From Poriferisodalis sp965116715 (GTDB lineage Bacteria > Actinomycetota > Acidimicrobiia > Acidimicrobiales > Poriferisodalaceae), in the NCBI GenBank assembly GCA_965116715.1, contig OZ220724.1, forward strand, positions 2,046,001-2,110,000: a DNA stretch of 64,000 nucleotides, written 5' to 3'. Positions 34,470 through 42,651 of the stretch are shown here, in pieces; position 1 is the stretch's first letter, and each line of letters begins with the position of its first letter. The position numbers and the translations under genes were made by a program. The notes below the pieces were generated by a model, which saw nothing but the letters and a program-made list of their open reading frames with translations, had not been told where the DNA came from and searched no databases.

Positions 34470-34655
34470 GCCGGACTCTATTTCTCGCCGGTCTGCGGGC
34501 AGGGGATGGCAGGCTCCCGCTTCGCCGCGCCGAGGACCTGACGAGCAGCTCATTCGCTGCATCACACGCGATTGCCACGTAGTCATAACTATTGTCATCT
34601 AGCTTGATCGCTTCGACCACGGTCGCCCTCGATGGTGGGCGCAAGGAGAGTTGCG

Positions 34656-35237
34656 ATGAGGACAATGAGAGCGGGAGCCTGCGCGGTGCTCGCAGCCGGG
34701 CTGCTGGCGGTGACCGCGGGACCCGCGGTGGCGACGAACGACATGACGATCACCGGCATGTGCACGAGCTTTTCGCTGCACTACGAGGTCTCCTTGGACA
34801 ACGTGGGCAACGCGCCGGGCACCACCGACAATCCCGACACCGAAGCTCCGCTGACCTTTGAGGTGAATTCGGGAAACGCCAAGTTCATGGCGTACGGCGA
34901 GCAATGGGATCTGCACTCCAATGGTCAGCAGTTCGAGTCCGGCGACAAGACTGAACCCGTCGCCGGTTCGACCTCGTGCGCTTCCTCTACAACGCCGACC
35001 CCGAAGTACACGCCGGCCGAGACCAAGTCCATTGCCGTGTTGAACGCCTGGAACGCCGCTAACGACAGCAAGACGCGTTCTGCTGCTGGCTACACGGCTG
35101 TGGCGAACGCATGGAACGCCTACTGCGCTGTGGAGAAAGGCTGCACCGACACGCTGCCGACGAGCCCAGCGGCCTACTGCACAGAGCTCGGGATCACCGG
35201 CACCGGCCACGAGCTGGTCGGCGGCTACGCGTGCTGA
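34656..35237 (+). CDS. Secreted cysteine-containing protein of unknown function
   Basis: 193 residues from ATG 34656, chosen because AAGGAG lies 7 bases upstream; the signal peptide begins here (RTMRAGACAVLAAGLLAVTA, cleavage near GPAVAT). The mature part has five to six cysteines, a beta-rich N-terminal half (DMTITGMCTSFSLHYEVSLD) and a helical C-terminal half with two related motifs (LNAWNAANDSKT and ANAWNAYCAVEKGC). No family is recognised. It is divergent from the giant FnIII gene; the roughly 190-bp gap between starts would hold both promoters. Confidence 0.7.
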   Translation: MRTMRAGACAVLAAGLLAVTAGPAVATNDMTITGMCTSFSLHYEVSLDNVGNAPGTTDNPDTEAPLTFEVNSGNAKFMAYGEQWDLHSNGQQFESGDKTEPVAGSTSCASSTTPTPKYTPAETKSIAVLNAWNAANDSKTRSAAGYTAVANAWNAYCAVEKGCTDTLPTSPAAYCTELGITGTGHELVGGYAC

Positions 35238-35254
35238 CGGCCTGAGCCAAACTC

Positions 35255-35320
35255 GGCGAACTGATCGTGCTGGTCGTGCGGGTCGCTCACCGGCGCGAGG
35301 CATACCGCCCCGACCGATGA
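35255..35320 (+). pseudogene. RelE-type toxin remnant (C-terminal 21 codons)
   Basis: The 66 bases encode GELIVLVVRVAHRREAYRPD, then R and a stop. This is nearly identical to the last 21 codons of the RelE toxin at 36938-37201 (GELIVLVVRVAHRREAYHPD). Nothing upstream is RelE-like. It is the end of a duplicated or recombined toxin gene. Confidence 0.75.
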
Positions 35321-35393
35321 AGGTCACCCACCGCCTCGGCGAAGCGCACTCCAAGGATGACATTGCGTGACAGTTCGGATCCTCGTGAATGGG

Positions 35394-35696
35394 CTATGAG
35401 CCCGCTGCCGTCATGACGATTGACGCCGTCACCATGACGACGAAGAAGACGCCCGAGATGATCATGAACACCCGACTCAGCCGCTCGAACCGTCGCGTGT
35501 CGCGCTCACGAAACACCGACTCCATTTCCTTGCGAACATCCTTGCGGAGCTCGCTGCGGACGTCGTACCTCATCAGCACTTCTTCGACGTCCGCGCGGAA
35601 TTGCTGCTGCAGCTCGCGCTTCAGGTCGATCTTCCAGAGGCCGAGATCGGCGCGGGTCAGCGGGGTCGTGTGGTCAGAGGTCAGAGTCGACGGCAT
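35394..35696 (-). CDS. Small coiled-coil protein with C-terminal TM
   Basis: 100 residues from ATG 35696 (the frame extends to 35819). A charged helix (DLKRELQQQFRADVEEVLMR, SELRKDVRKEMESVFRERD) is followed by a C-terminal TM (VFMIISGVFFVVMVTASIVM). The layout resembles the coiled-coil/TM genes at 10876, 15632 and 19063, but the head sequence is unrelated. No family name. It is convergent with the RelE remnant and divergent from the antitoxin gene. Confidence 0.6.
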   Translation of the reverse strand: MPSTLTSDHTTPLTRADLGLWKIDLKRELQQQFRADVEEVLMRYDVRSELRKDVRKEMESVFRERDTRRFERLSRVFMIISGVFFVVMVTASIVMTAAGS

Positions 35697-35876
35697 CAGA
35701 TGCTCCAAGTGCTCGGGAACGTGTTCGGATGAACTCCGAGAGCAGCTCAGCGATGCGTGTTCGTCAGTGTGCTGCGGTGGCTTCCCAAGTGATGCCGAAA
35801 TGCTGCCGGAGATTGACACAACATAGTCTAGTATGGACTAGTTCGCGTCGGGCGCGTGGCTGCGGCGGGGGGTGTT

Positions 35877-36200
35877 GTGTCGGCAGAGGTGACGGGTTCG
35901 GACCGCATCTGGACGGTGGCCGAGGCGAAGGCCCGCCTGTCGCACATTCTGCGCTGCGCGGAAGAGGACGGGCCTCAGCGCATCGGCACACGCAGGACGT
36001 TCGTGGTCGTGCCCGAGCATGTCTGGCACGAACGCGCCGAGCCACAGGTGCATGTGGGCCGCTGGCTTGTCGAGAACATGCCCCGCGGCTACGACCTCGA
36101 ACTCCCCGATCGCCGCTCGAGCCGGCCCGTCCCGTTCGTCGACGACGGCGCTGATGCCGCGGGCCCCGCAGCTGGCCACCCCGGCAGCGACGTCTCGTGA
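35877..36200 (+). CDS. vapB: Phd/YefM-like antitoxin
   Basis: 107 residues from GTG 35877 with GGGGGG five bases upstream; an upstream GTG at 35856 is possible. The N-terminus IWTVAEAKARLSHILRCAEE with PQRIGTRRTFVVVPEHVWHE is the Phd/YefM fold. The C-terminal part (NMPRGYDLELPDRRSSRPVP) resembles the toxin-binding tail of FitA/Phd antitoxins. Its stop overlaps the GTG of the toxin gene (GTGA, 36197-36200). A low-GC stretch (around 35820-35840) just upstream probably holds the autoregulated promoter. Confidence 0.88.
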   Translation: MSAEVTGSDRIWTVAEAKARLSHILRCAEEDGPQRIGTRRTFVVVPEHVWHERAEPQVHVGRWLVENMPRGYDLELPDRRSSRPVPFVDDGADAAGPAAGHPGSDVS

Positions 36201-36607
36201 ACGGCATCCTGCTCGACACCAACGTCGTCTCCGAGACGGCTCGGCCCGAGCCCGACGCCAATGTTCTGGCGTTCCTGTCGCGCGAGCCGAACCTGTGGCT
36301 GTCGGTGATCGCGCTGCACGAGCTTGAGTACGGCATCGGGCTGATGGCGCCGGGCCGCCGTCGCGACGCCATCGCCAGCGCCGTCAGGTCGCTGGCGTCG
36401 AGTGTGCGCCGGATCGTGCCCGTAGGCCCAGCCGAGGCCGAGCACGCCGCAGAACTGCGGGCCCAGGCCCGGCGCGCCGGTCGCACCCTGGACTTGGGCG
36501 ACGCGCTCATCGCCGCCACCGCCGGCGTTCGACGGCTCGCGCTGGCGACCCGCAACGTCGCCGACTTCGAAGGCCTCGACCTGCGCCTGGTCGACCCCTG
36601 GCAGTAG
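36197..36607 (+). CDS. vapC: VapC/FitB-type PIN-domain toxin
   Basis: 136 residues. The PIN acidic residues are in place: ILLDTNVVSETARPEPD (Asp), SVIALHELEYGIGLM (Glu), TLDLGDALIAATAGV (two Asp), LATRNVADFEGL. FitB-like enzymes cut RNA in a metal-dependent way. It is coupled to the antitoxin by a 4-base overlap. The length is standard and no damage is seen. Confidence 0.94.
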   Translation: MNGILLDTNVVSETARPEPDANVLAFLSREPNLWLSVIALHELEYGIGLMAPGRRRDAIASAVRSLASSVRRIVPVGPAEAEHAAELRAQARRAGRTLDLGDALIAATAGVRRLALATRNVADFEGLDLRLVDPWQ

Positions 36608-36738
36608 CAGGCCACACACCCGGCAGGGTTTGCACTGTCGAGGTATGACTTCGGAGCGAAGCAGTTGACTTCGTGTGACTGTCATTCGAAGTCACCGGCT
36701 GTAGATTCTTGAGGGCAGTCCCTGCCTGGGAGGCAGAC

Positions 36739-36960
36739 ATGACTCAGATCACCGCCCGAGTCCCCGACGAACTCCTGGCGGCATTGGATTCGGCTGCGGC
36801 CCAGCTCCAGCGCAGCCGTGCCGAAATCATCCGCCAAGCGCTGGAGCGCTACGTGGAGGACTTCGACGACCTCGACATCGCACTCCAGCGCCTGCGCGAC
36901 CCGTCCGATCCCGTGCTCGACTGGGAGCAGGTCAAGCGTGCGCTACTCGATTCGGATTAA
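36739..36960 (+). CDS. Ribbon-helix-helix antitoxin (RelB/CopG type)
   Basis: 73 residues from ATG 36739, with GGGAGG about six bases upstream. TQITARVPDELLAALDSAAA, then RSRAEIIRQALERYVEDFDD, is a canonical ribbon-helix-helix: a beta strand with alternating residues, then two helices. The acidic C-terminus (PSDPVLDWEQVKRALLDSD) would bind the toxin. It overlaps the RelE gene by 23 bases. Confidence 0.92.
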   Translation: MTQITARVPDELLAALDSAAAQLQRSRAEIIRQALERYVEDFDDLDIALQRLRDPSDPVLDWEQVKRALLDSD

Positions 36961-37201
36961 GCGCAGCGCAGAGCGCGAACTCGCCCGCATCGACAAACCG
37001 CAGCGTCGACGGATCATCGCCGCAATCGACCGTCTCGCCGACCACCCAGACGCCGGCAACCGCCTCAAGGGCAGCCTGCGAGGCCTGCGGCGCCTCCGAG
37101 TCGGCGACTACCGGGTGCTGTACGAGGTCCTCGACGGCGAACTGATCGTGCTGGTCGTGCGAGTCGCCCACCGGCGCGAGGCGTACCACCCCGACCGGTG
37201 A
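36938..37201 (+). CDS. relE: RelE/ParE-family toxin
   Basis: 87 residues from GTG 36938: RYSIRIKRSAERELARIDKP, GNRLKGSLRGLRRLRVGDYR, VLYEVLDGELIVLVVRVAHR, ending REAYHPDR. These are the RelE-fold signatures, with the basic residues (K, R in RLRVGDYR, and the terminal HRREAYH) used in ribosome-dependent mRNA cleavage. It overlaps the antitoxin by 23 bases in another frame. A 21-codon duplicate of its end lies at 35255-35320. Confidence 0.94.
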   Translation: MRYSIRIKRSAERELARIDKPQRRRIIAAIDRLADHPDAGNRLKGSLRGLRRLRVGDYRVLYEVLDGELIVLVVRVAHRREAYHPDR

Positions 37202-37239
37202 CGTTGGGTTACAGCTGGGGGTAGCGGGGCGGCTGGGGG

Positions 37240-38559
37240 TCAGGAGCGGTGGGCTGCTATGGCGGCGAGGGCGTCGTCGAGGGTCCCGACGCCGACGACG
37301 CTGACTGAGGGCTCGGCCACGGTGATCGCCTCGTCGACCTGGGAGGCGGGCACCAGGAACAGGTCGGTGCCGGCCCGGATGACGGCGTGGGATTTCTGGG
37401 GCACGCCGCCGATGGGACCCACCGTGCCGTCGTGGTGGATGGTGCCGGTGGCGGCGATGTCGAGATTGCCGGTCAGCGGCTCGGGCGTGAGGGCGTCGAT
37501 GACCGACAGCGTGAACGCCAGGCCGGCCGAGGGGCCGCCGATGTTCTCGATGTGGAGCGTCACGTCGATGGGCGGCTCGTCGAAGTTGACGTGCGTGGTG
37601 ACGATGACGCCCAGCAGGGCGACGCCGTCGCGGTCGGCCAGGGTGACCGTGACGGTGCGGGTCTGGCCGTCGGGGGCCAGGGCGGTGAGCGTGGCGGTGG
37701 CGCCCGGCTCGTTGGCCTTGATGGTGTCGGACAGCTGCTGCGCCGTGGTGATGGCGATGTCGCCGATCGCTTGCACGATGTCGCCCTCGTGCAGGGCGTC
37801 GTCGGCCGGGGCGTCGGGCATGACCCGCTCGATGCGGGCGCCGATGGGGGTCATGATCTCGTAGCCCAGGTGCTCGAGCGCGACGGCCACGGCCACTTGG
37901 GTGGACTGGTCCATCTGGAGGCGGCCGGCGTCACGGTTCTCGGCGACGGTGCGCTCGCCGAGGATGTCGATGATGTCGACCACCTCGAGGGCCCCGTCGA
38001 GCCAGCCGCCGATCACCTCGAACAGCGACGGGGCGAAGCTAGTGCGGACGCTGACGAGGGAGATGGAGGCGTCGGAGGCATAGGCGGGGTGGTCGCGAAC
38101 GTCGACGAATTCCTCGATGTCGGCCGTGGTGCCGGGGGCGATGACCGCCTTGTCGTAGAGCTTGATGGTGAAGCCGCTGACGATGACAAGCGTCAGGGCG
38201 ATCTGCAGGACGATGACCGTGATGGCAGCGCGGGAGAACTGGCGGGGGCGCGGGTGGCCGGACAGCGTGCGCTCGGGGGAATCGTCAGGCTCGTCGAGCT
38301 CGCGGGCGACCGATGTGGCCGTGGCGGCTTCGGTGCCGGCGGCGGGTTCGGCGGGTGTGCCGGCGGCGGGGGACGGCCGGTCGGGCTGCTGGGTTTCGGT
38401 GGCAGGCGGCGGGGTGAAGCCCAGGTCGTCGAGCGAGCCTGCGAGGGCGCGCCAGCCAAGGTCTGCCTCGCCGTCGTCGGGCCGATCGACGGGATGGTCG
38501 TCGGGGTCGTCGGCGGGCCGGCCGCCGGACGCATCGGTCACAGGCGCACAGCGTGCCAT
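37240..38559 (-). CDS. Membrane PDZ / Lon-type (S16) serine protease, YlbL family
   Basis: 439 residues from ATG 38559. A disordered acidic/Pro-rich N-terminus is followed by one TM (AAITVIVLQIALTLVIVSGF), a PDZ domain (MTPIGARIERVMPDAPADDA, LHEGDIVQAIGDIAI) and a C-terminal Lon-like domain. The Ser-Lys dyad is visible in NIGGPSAGLAFTLSVIDAL (Ser) and GGVPQKSHAVIRAG (Lys), with GNLDIAATGTIHHDGTVGP between. YlbL-type proteases cleave membrane-proximal substrates outside the cytosol. The gene is divergent from the repeat-membrane protein gene and convergent with relE. Confidence 0.92.
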   Translation of the reverse strand: MARCAPVTDASGGRPADDPDDHPVDRPDDGEADLGWRALAGSLDDLGFTPPPATETQQPDRPSPAAGTPAEPAAGTEAATATSVARELDEPDDSPERTLSGHPRPRQFSRAAITVIVLQIALTLVIVSGFTIKLYDKAVIAPGTTADIEEFVDVRDHPAYASDASISLVSVRTSFAPSLFEVIGGWLDGALEVVDIIDILGERTVAENRDAGRLQMDQSTQVAVAVALEHLGYEIMTPIGARIERVMPDAPADDALHEGDIVQAIGDIAITTAQQLSDTIKANEPGATATLTALAPDGQTRTVTVTLADRDGVALLGVIVTTHVNFDEPPIDVTLHIENIGGPSAGLAFTLSVIDALTPEPLTGNLDIAATGTIHHDGTVGPIGGVPQKSHAVIRAGTDLFLVPASQVDEAITVAEPSVSVVGVGTLDDALAAIAAHRS

Positions 38560-38612
38560 GCGGCCTGTCGCGGGCACGCGCGGTGATGTCGCCCATGGGC
38601 CATATTGGGGGC

Positions 38613-38747
38613 ATGGAGCCGGGACAGGCGGAGCCAAGTCACACGCAGCCGAGGCACATGGCGCCGGGACAGGCAGAGCCAGGACACACGCAGTCCAGGC
38701 ACATGGCGCCGGGACAGGCAGAGCCAGGACACACGCAATCGAGGCAC
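38613..38747. repeat. 45-bp tandem repeat, three units
   Basis: Units at 38613-38657, 38658-38702 and 38703-38747 with few differences. Each is 15 codons, so the frame is kept when copies are gained or lost. Confidence 0.88.
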
Positions 38748-38927
38748 GCGGCGCCTGCAGGTGCTGAACCGGGGCGCTCGCCGTACCGGCCGACGGCGAT
38801 CTGGCGCAAGCTGGTTGCGGTGCTGGGGCTGGGCGCGTTCACGGCGCTGTGCGTGATCGTGCTGGTGGCGCTGGTAGCGGTGGGCGCGGTGGTGGGCGCG
38901 GTGGTGCTCGAAGCGCTGATCGGGTGA
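38613..38927 (+). CDS. Small membrane protein with 15-residue tandem repeats
   Basis: 104 residues from ATG 38613 (the frame opens at 38553; GGGGG lies just before this ATG). The N-terminal half is three 15-residue repeats of the type MAPGQAEPGHTQSRH, followed by a linker and one long TM (LVAVLGLGAFTALCVIVLVA, extending through VGAVVGAVVLEALIG). The hydrophilic repeats would lie on one side of the membrane. The stop overlaps the GTG of the HEAT gene, so the two are coupled. Function unknown. Confidence 0.65.
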   Translation: MEPGQAEPSHTQPRHMAPGQAEPGHTQSRHMAPGQAEPGHTQSRHAAPAGAEPGRSPYRPTAIWRKLVAVLGLGAFTALCVIVLVALVAVGAVVGAVVLEALIG

Positions 38928-39727
38928 GCGACGTCGAGGGCGTCGGTGCACCGACCGCCGCTGACAACCTGGCAGCAGGCCCGGCGTACAGCCGCCGGTT
39001 GGAAGCAGTGGTTGCCGGTCACCGGGGCGATGCGGCGACAGCAGCGCGGCTGCTGGACGACGACGATGCGGCCGTGCGGGCCACGGCGCTGGGCGCGCTG
39101 GCCCGGTGCGATGCGCTGCAAGTGGACCAGGTGAGACGAGCGCTGCGCGATGAGGCGGCCGTAGTGCGCTGCCGGGCTGCGGAGCTGGCGCCGCCCGAGG
39201 TGGAGCTGGTGGGGCTGCTGAGCGATGCTGATGCGTCGGTGGTGGAGGTGGCGGCGGCGGCACTCGGCGAGCGCGACCGCGACGCGACACCCGTTGCCGA
39301 GCTGTGCCGGGTAGCGCGCCACCACGACGAACCGCTGTGCCGGGAGAGTGCCGTCGCCGCGCTGGGCGCGATTGCTGCCGGGCTCGATGCGGATGCGCGT
39401 GCCGAGGCCGACGCCGATGCGGGTGCCGAAGGCGACTCCGGAGCCGCGCCGGCAAGCGACGCTGCGCTGAGTGCGACTCACGATGCCGGGGCGGGACCGA
39501 CGAGCGACGCTGCCTTGGGTGCGACCCACGGGGCCGCGCGGGGGATGGCGCTGGAGGTGCTGCTGGACGCCATGGACGACCGGCCGCAGATCCGCCGCCG
39601 GGCGCTGCTGGGCCTGCACCAGTTCGACGACGACCGCGCTGAGACGGCCGTACGGGCCGGGCTGGAGGATCGCGACCGCCAAGTGCGCGCCGTCGCCGGC
39701 GAGCTGCTCGGCGTGCCGGTGCACTGA
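38924..39727 (+). CDS. HEAT-repeat-like protein
   Basis: 267 residues; the GTG start at 38924 overlaps the upstream stop (GTGA). Repeating helical hairpins of HEAT/PBS-lyase type are visible: LLDDDDAAVRATALGALARC, ALRDEAAVVRCRAAELAPPE, LLSDADASVVEVAAAALGER, and near the end LDAMDDRPQIRRRALLGLHQ, GLEDRDRQVRAVAGELLGVP. A low-complexity acidic/Ala insert (about residues 150-205; ADARAEADADAGAEG) separates the halves. Such scaffolds bind partner proteins; none is evident. Probably in one operon with the preceding small membrane protein. Confidence 0.8.
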   Translation: MSDVEGVGAPTAADNLAAGPAYSRRLEAVVAGHRGDAATAARLLDDDDAAVRATALGALARCDALQVDQVRRALRDEAAVVRCRAAELAPPEVELVGLLSDADASVVEVAAAALGERDRDATPVAELCRVARHHDEPLCRESAVAALGAIAAGLDADARAEADADAGAEGDSGAAPASDAALSATHDAGAGPTSDAALGATHGAARGMALEVLLDAMDDRPQIRRRALLGLHQFDDDRAETAVRAGLEDRDRQVRAVAGELLGVPVH

Positions 39728-39767
39728 GGGCGCCGCCAACGACACCGCCCACCGCAGCGGCCCTCGG

Positions 39768-40868
39768 CTAGCGGCCGGGAATAGTGTGCGAGGCGTGCAG
39801 CGCCTCGAAGTTCTCGAGCGCCCGGCCGGCGCCGAGCACGACGGTCTCCAGCGGCGACTCCGAGCGCAGCACCGGCACCCGTGCCTCTGACGCGATGCGC
39901 TGGTCGAGGCCCTGCAGCAGCGAGCCGCCGCCGACCATCAGGGCGCCGGTGTGGATGAGATCTTGCGCCAGCTCGGGAGGCGCCTCGCCCAGACACTCCA
40001 GGACGGCCTCCACCATCATCTCGACCGTGTCGGCCAGCGCCGAGCGCACCTCGGTGGGGGTGATGACGAACGTGCGCGGCAGCCCCGTGGTGAGGTCGCG
40101 ACCCTTCACCTCGGCATCGAACTTGTCGTCGATAGGCCATGCCGAGCCGATGCTGATCTTCAGCTCCTCCGCGGTGCGCTCGCCGATCGCAATGCCGTGC
40201 ACACGCCGGGCGTAGTTCATCAACGCCGTGTCGAAGTCGAACGACCCCACACGCACGGCGCGCAGCGACACCAGGCCGCCCAGCGACACCATGGCGATCT
40301 CGGCCGTGCCGCCGCCGATGTCGATGACCAGCGAGCCGGTGGGCTCGTGGATGGGCAGGCCCGAGCCGATGGCCGCGGCGATCGGCTGCTCGATGAGCCG
40401 CACGTCCGACGCCCCGGCCCGCCGGGCCGCTTCGATCACCGCCCGCCGCTCGACCGGGGTGATCAGCGACGGCACGCAGACAGCGACACGGGTGCGGCCG
40501 AAACGGCCCACGCCCACGCCCTGCAGGATCAGCCGGATCATCCGCTGGGTGATGTCGAAGTCGGTGATGGCACCGTTGCGCAGCGGCCGCGCCGCAATGA
40601 TGTAGCTGGGCGTGCGCCCGATCATCTGCCAGGCCTCGCGACCCACCGACAGCACGTCGCCGGAACGCTCGTTGAGCGCGATGACCGACGGCTCGTTGAA
40701 CACGATGCCGCGCCCCCGCTCGTACACCAGCGTGTTCGCGGTGCCGAGGTCGATCGCCAGGTCACGAGCCAGGACGGCGCCCCTCGTTGGGGGAGATCGC
40801 CCGATCGCGCCGTCGCGAGGCCTCGGGCGGGCGGGGTATCGCCCGGCGGCTGCCCGACGGTGTCTCAT
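39768..40868 (-). CDS. mreB: MreB-like actin homolog
   Basis: Up to 366 residues. Actin-fold motifs are present: phosphate 1 LAIDLGTANTLVYERGRGIV, connect 1 and phosphate 2 GSLVIDIGGGTAEIAMVSLG, adenosine motif GALMVGGGSLLQGLDQRI. MreB filaments guide lateral wall synthesis in rods; actinobacteria often keep one or more MreB/Mbl. The frame opens at ATG 40868, but the conserved sequence begins only at residue 34 (ARDLAIDLGTANTL). The nearest possible start there would be a CTG overlapping the upstream stop, so the N-terminus is uncertain. No mreC or mreD is adjacent. Confidence 0.92.
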   Translation of the reverse strand: MRHRRAAAGRYPARPRPRDGAIGRSPPTRGAVLARDLAIDLGTANTLVYERGRGIVFNEPSVIALNERSGDVLSVGREAWQMIGRTPSYIIAARPLRNGAITDFDITQRMIRLILQGVGVGRFGRTRVAVCVPSLITPVERRAVIEAARRAGASDVRLIEQPIAAAIGSGLPIHEPTGSLVIDIGGGTAEIAMVSLGGLVSLRAVRVGSFDFDTALMNYARRVHGIAIGERTAEELKISIGSAWPIDDKFDAEVKGRDLTTGLPRTFVITPTEVRSALADTVEMMVEAVLECLGEAPPELAQDLIHTGALMVGGGSLLQGLDQRIASEARVPVLRSESPLETVVLGAGRALENFEALHASHTIPGR

Positions 40869-41232
40869 CGGGCAGCGGCAGCTCTTCGAGGTCGGCGCTC
40901 ATCGGCGGCAGCAGCGGCACCGAGTAGTCACGCTCGACCAGCTTGATGCTGGCTGGTGCCGGCGGCTGGCGCGACGGCGCCTCGGGCGAGGGTGCCGGCG
41001 TGGATTGCCGAGCGGGGCGTCTGCGCCAGCGCATGGCCCGCACGAGTCCGGGCGTGCCCGACGGCTCGGATTCGTGGGCGTCCGGCGGAGCGATCGACTC
41101 GAGCCTGCGCCGGAACGGCCCGGTCTCGTCGTCGGTGATCTTCTGGTTCCGGATGCGAGCACCCACGCCCAGCACGATCATGCCCAGCAGCGGCACCACC
41201 AGCGCAATGGCCAGGAACAGCAGCGGGCTCAT
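40762..41232 (-). CDS. Membrane protein with N-terminal TM, unknown function
   Basis: 156 residues. One N-terminal TM (SPLLFLAIALVVPLLGMIVL), then a long hydrophilic, Pro/Arg-rich cytosolic tail (RLESIAPPDAHESEPSG, RRRPARQSTPAPSPEAPS) ending in a basic stretch that overlaps the mreB N-terminal region. ATG 41232 overlaps the moaE stop (ATGA). Placement between moaE and mreB in one tight operon suggests co-expression only; no family is recognised. Confidence 0.65.
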   Translation of the reverse strand: MSPLLFLAIALVVPLLGMIVLGVGARIRNQKITDDETGPFRRRLESIAPPDAHESEPSGTPGLVRAMRWRRRPARQSTPAPSPEAPSRQPPAPASIKLVERDYSVPLLPPMSADLEELPLPDETPSGSRRAIPRPPEASRRRDRAISPNEGRRPGS

Positions 41233-41681
41233 GACCGGGGCACCTGCGCGATGGGCTGCGACTGCAGGCCCCAGTCGGTGCCGGCGTCATGATGCTCTTG
41301 CTTCCAGATGGGCACGGTGGCCTTCAGCGTGTCGATGCCGAAGCGGGCTGCTTCGAATGCCGCATCCCGGTGCGGTGCCGAAGCAGCCACCACCACCGAG
41401 CTCTCGGTGAGGCCCAGTGTGCCCACCCGGTGCAGCAGCGCCGCCTTGCGCACGCTCGGCCAGCGCCGACCCATCTCGGCGGCGATGTCGTCAAGCCGCG
41501 GCGTCACCTCGGACTCGTATGCCTCGTAGATGAGCTGGGTGACGCCCGTGCGGTGCTCGGCATGATCGCGCACGGTGCCCGAGAACAGCACGACCGCTCC
41601 CGCTGCCGGATCGAGCGCCCAGTCGTAGATGGCAGCAATCGGCAGCTCGCCGTCAGTGAGCTCCACCCAGGTATCCATCAT
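41229..41681 (-). CDS. moaE: Molybdopterin synthase catalytic subunit
   Basis: 150 residues from ATG 41681 (a second ATG follows directly; the longer frame to 41798 is an artefact). MoaE inserts sulfur from MoaD into precursor Z to make molybdopterin. Motifs: GAVVLFSGTVRDHAEHRTGV, LIYEAYESEV, VGTLGLTESSVVVAASAPHR, and LKATVPIWKQEH with the catalytic lysines. Length is normal. moaD is not in the window, so other cofactor genes lie elsewhere. The start overlaps the end of the epimerase gene. Confidence 0.94.
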   Translation of the reverse strand: MMDTWVELTDGELPIAAIYDWALDPAAGAVVLFSGTVRDHAEHRTGVTQLIYEAYESEVTPRLDDIAAEMGRRWPSVRKAALLHRVGTLGLTESSVVVAASAPHRDAAFEAARFGIDTLKATVPIWKQEHHDAGTDWGLQSQPIAQVPRS

Positions 41682-42634
41682 CGCAAAGCGTAGGAGCGCC
41701 GGAGCCAGGCCGCGGCAGCCCAGCCGCCGGCCGCCACCACAGCCCCCGCGCCGACCAGGGTGGCGTACTGGCGCTGCCGTGCGTTGAGGTCGTCCCAAGG
41801 CATGCCCACGTCCGCGATCACGAACGCCTGGGCGCTGCTGTAGCGGGGTTCCCAGCCCTGCGCCCGCAGCCGATCATTGGCCACCACCCAGCTATAGCGG
41901 GTGTAGGGCAGCAGCCCTTCGGGCGCAGCGTGGCCCACCCGGCGGGCGACGTAGCGGTCGAGCCGCTTGGGCAGCGGCAGCGGCAGGCGGACCTTGGGGC
42001 GGGCCCCCAGCAGCGCTCGCAGCTCGCCCGGCGACAGCCAGCCGTCGGGTGCCACGTTGAAGACGCCCGACAGGCGGTGCTGGGTGGCCAGCACCACAGC
42101 GGAGGCCAAGTCGTCGACGTGCAGGAACTGCACCGGCGGGTCGTCGCTGCCGGTGCGGATGGGGGCGGCGGCCAGCATCGCCTCGCCGATCGGTCCGCCC
42201 ACGCCGCTCGACACCACCGGCGCCGGACGCAGGATGGCCACCGCGCGCTCGGCGCCGTCGGGAGTTGCGTCGCTCCACTCCAGCACCATCCGCTCGGCGT
42301 CGGCGTGATGCACCGCCCACGACGCCTCCAGGTTGGGGCGCACCGCCACGTCCTCGGAGATCGGCGTGGGATGGTTCGGCCACGCCCCGTACACGCTGGC
42401 GCTGGACACCAGCGTCAGATGCCGCACGTCTGCCACAGCCAGCACCCGGCGGAGCCGATCCGAGGTGACTTCCCGGGTCAGCCGCAGGTGCACCAACGCG
42501 TCGGCGCCGCCCAAGTCGTAGTCGCCGAAGCGGTGGGCATCGTCGACATCGAGCACGTCGAACGACTGGGCCAGCCACTGCAGCACGCGGGCGCCGATGA
42601 CGCCGCCCGCACCCGACACGGCCAGACGAGTCAT
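41678..42634 (-). CDS. NAD-dependent epimerase/dehydratase (SDR family)
   Basis: 318 residues. The Rossmann glycine motif is at the N-terminus (LAVSGAGGVIGARVLQWL). The SDR serine and a Tyr region follow (LTLVSSASVYGAW); the usual YxxxK Lys is not obvious, so catalysis by the standard triad is doubtful. The substrate side (VQFLHVDDLASAVVLATQ, FNVAPDGWLSPGELRALLG) is typical of extended SDRs acting on nucleotide sugars or related compounds. A hydrophobic C-terminal segment (VGAGAVVAAGGWAAAAWLR) may be a membrane tail. It overlaps moaE and diverges from the next gene with only 17 bp between starts. Confidence 0.85.
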   Translation of the reverse strand: MTRLAVSGAGGVIGARVLQWLAQSFDVLDVDDAHRFGDYDLGGADALVHLRLTREVTSDRLRRVLAVADVRHLTLVSSASVYGAWPNHPTPISEDVAVRPNLEASWAVHHADAERMVLEWSDATPDGAERAVAILRPAPVVSSGVGGPIGEAMLAAAPIRTGSDDPPVQFLHVDDLASAVVLATQHRLSGVFNVAPDGWLSPGELRALLGARPKVRLPLPLPKRLDRYVARRVGHAAPEGLLPYTRYSWVVANDRLRAQGWEPRYSSAQAFVIADVGMPWDDLNARQRQYATLVGAGAVVAAGGWAAAAWLRRSYALR

Positions 42635-42651
42635 GCCCCTACGATGCCACT

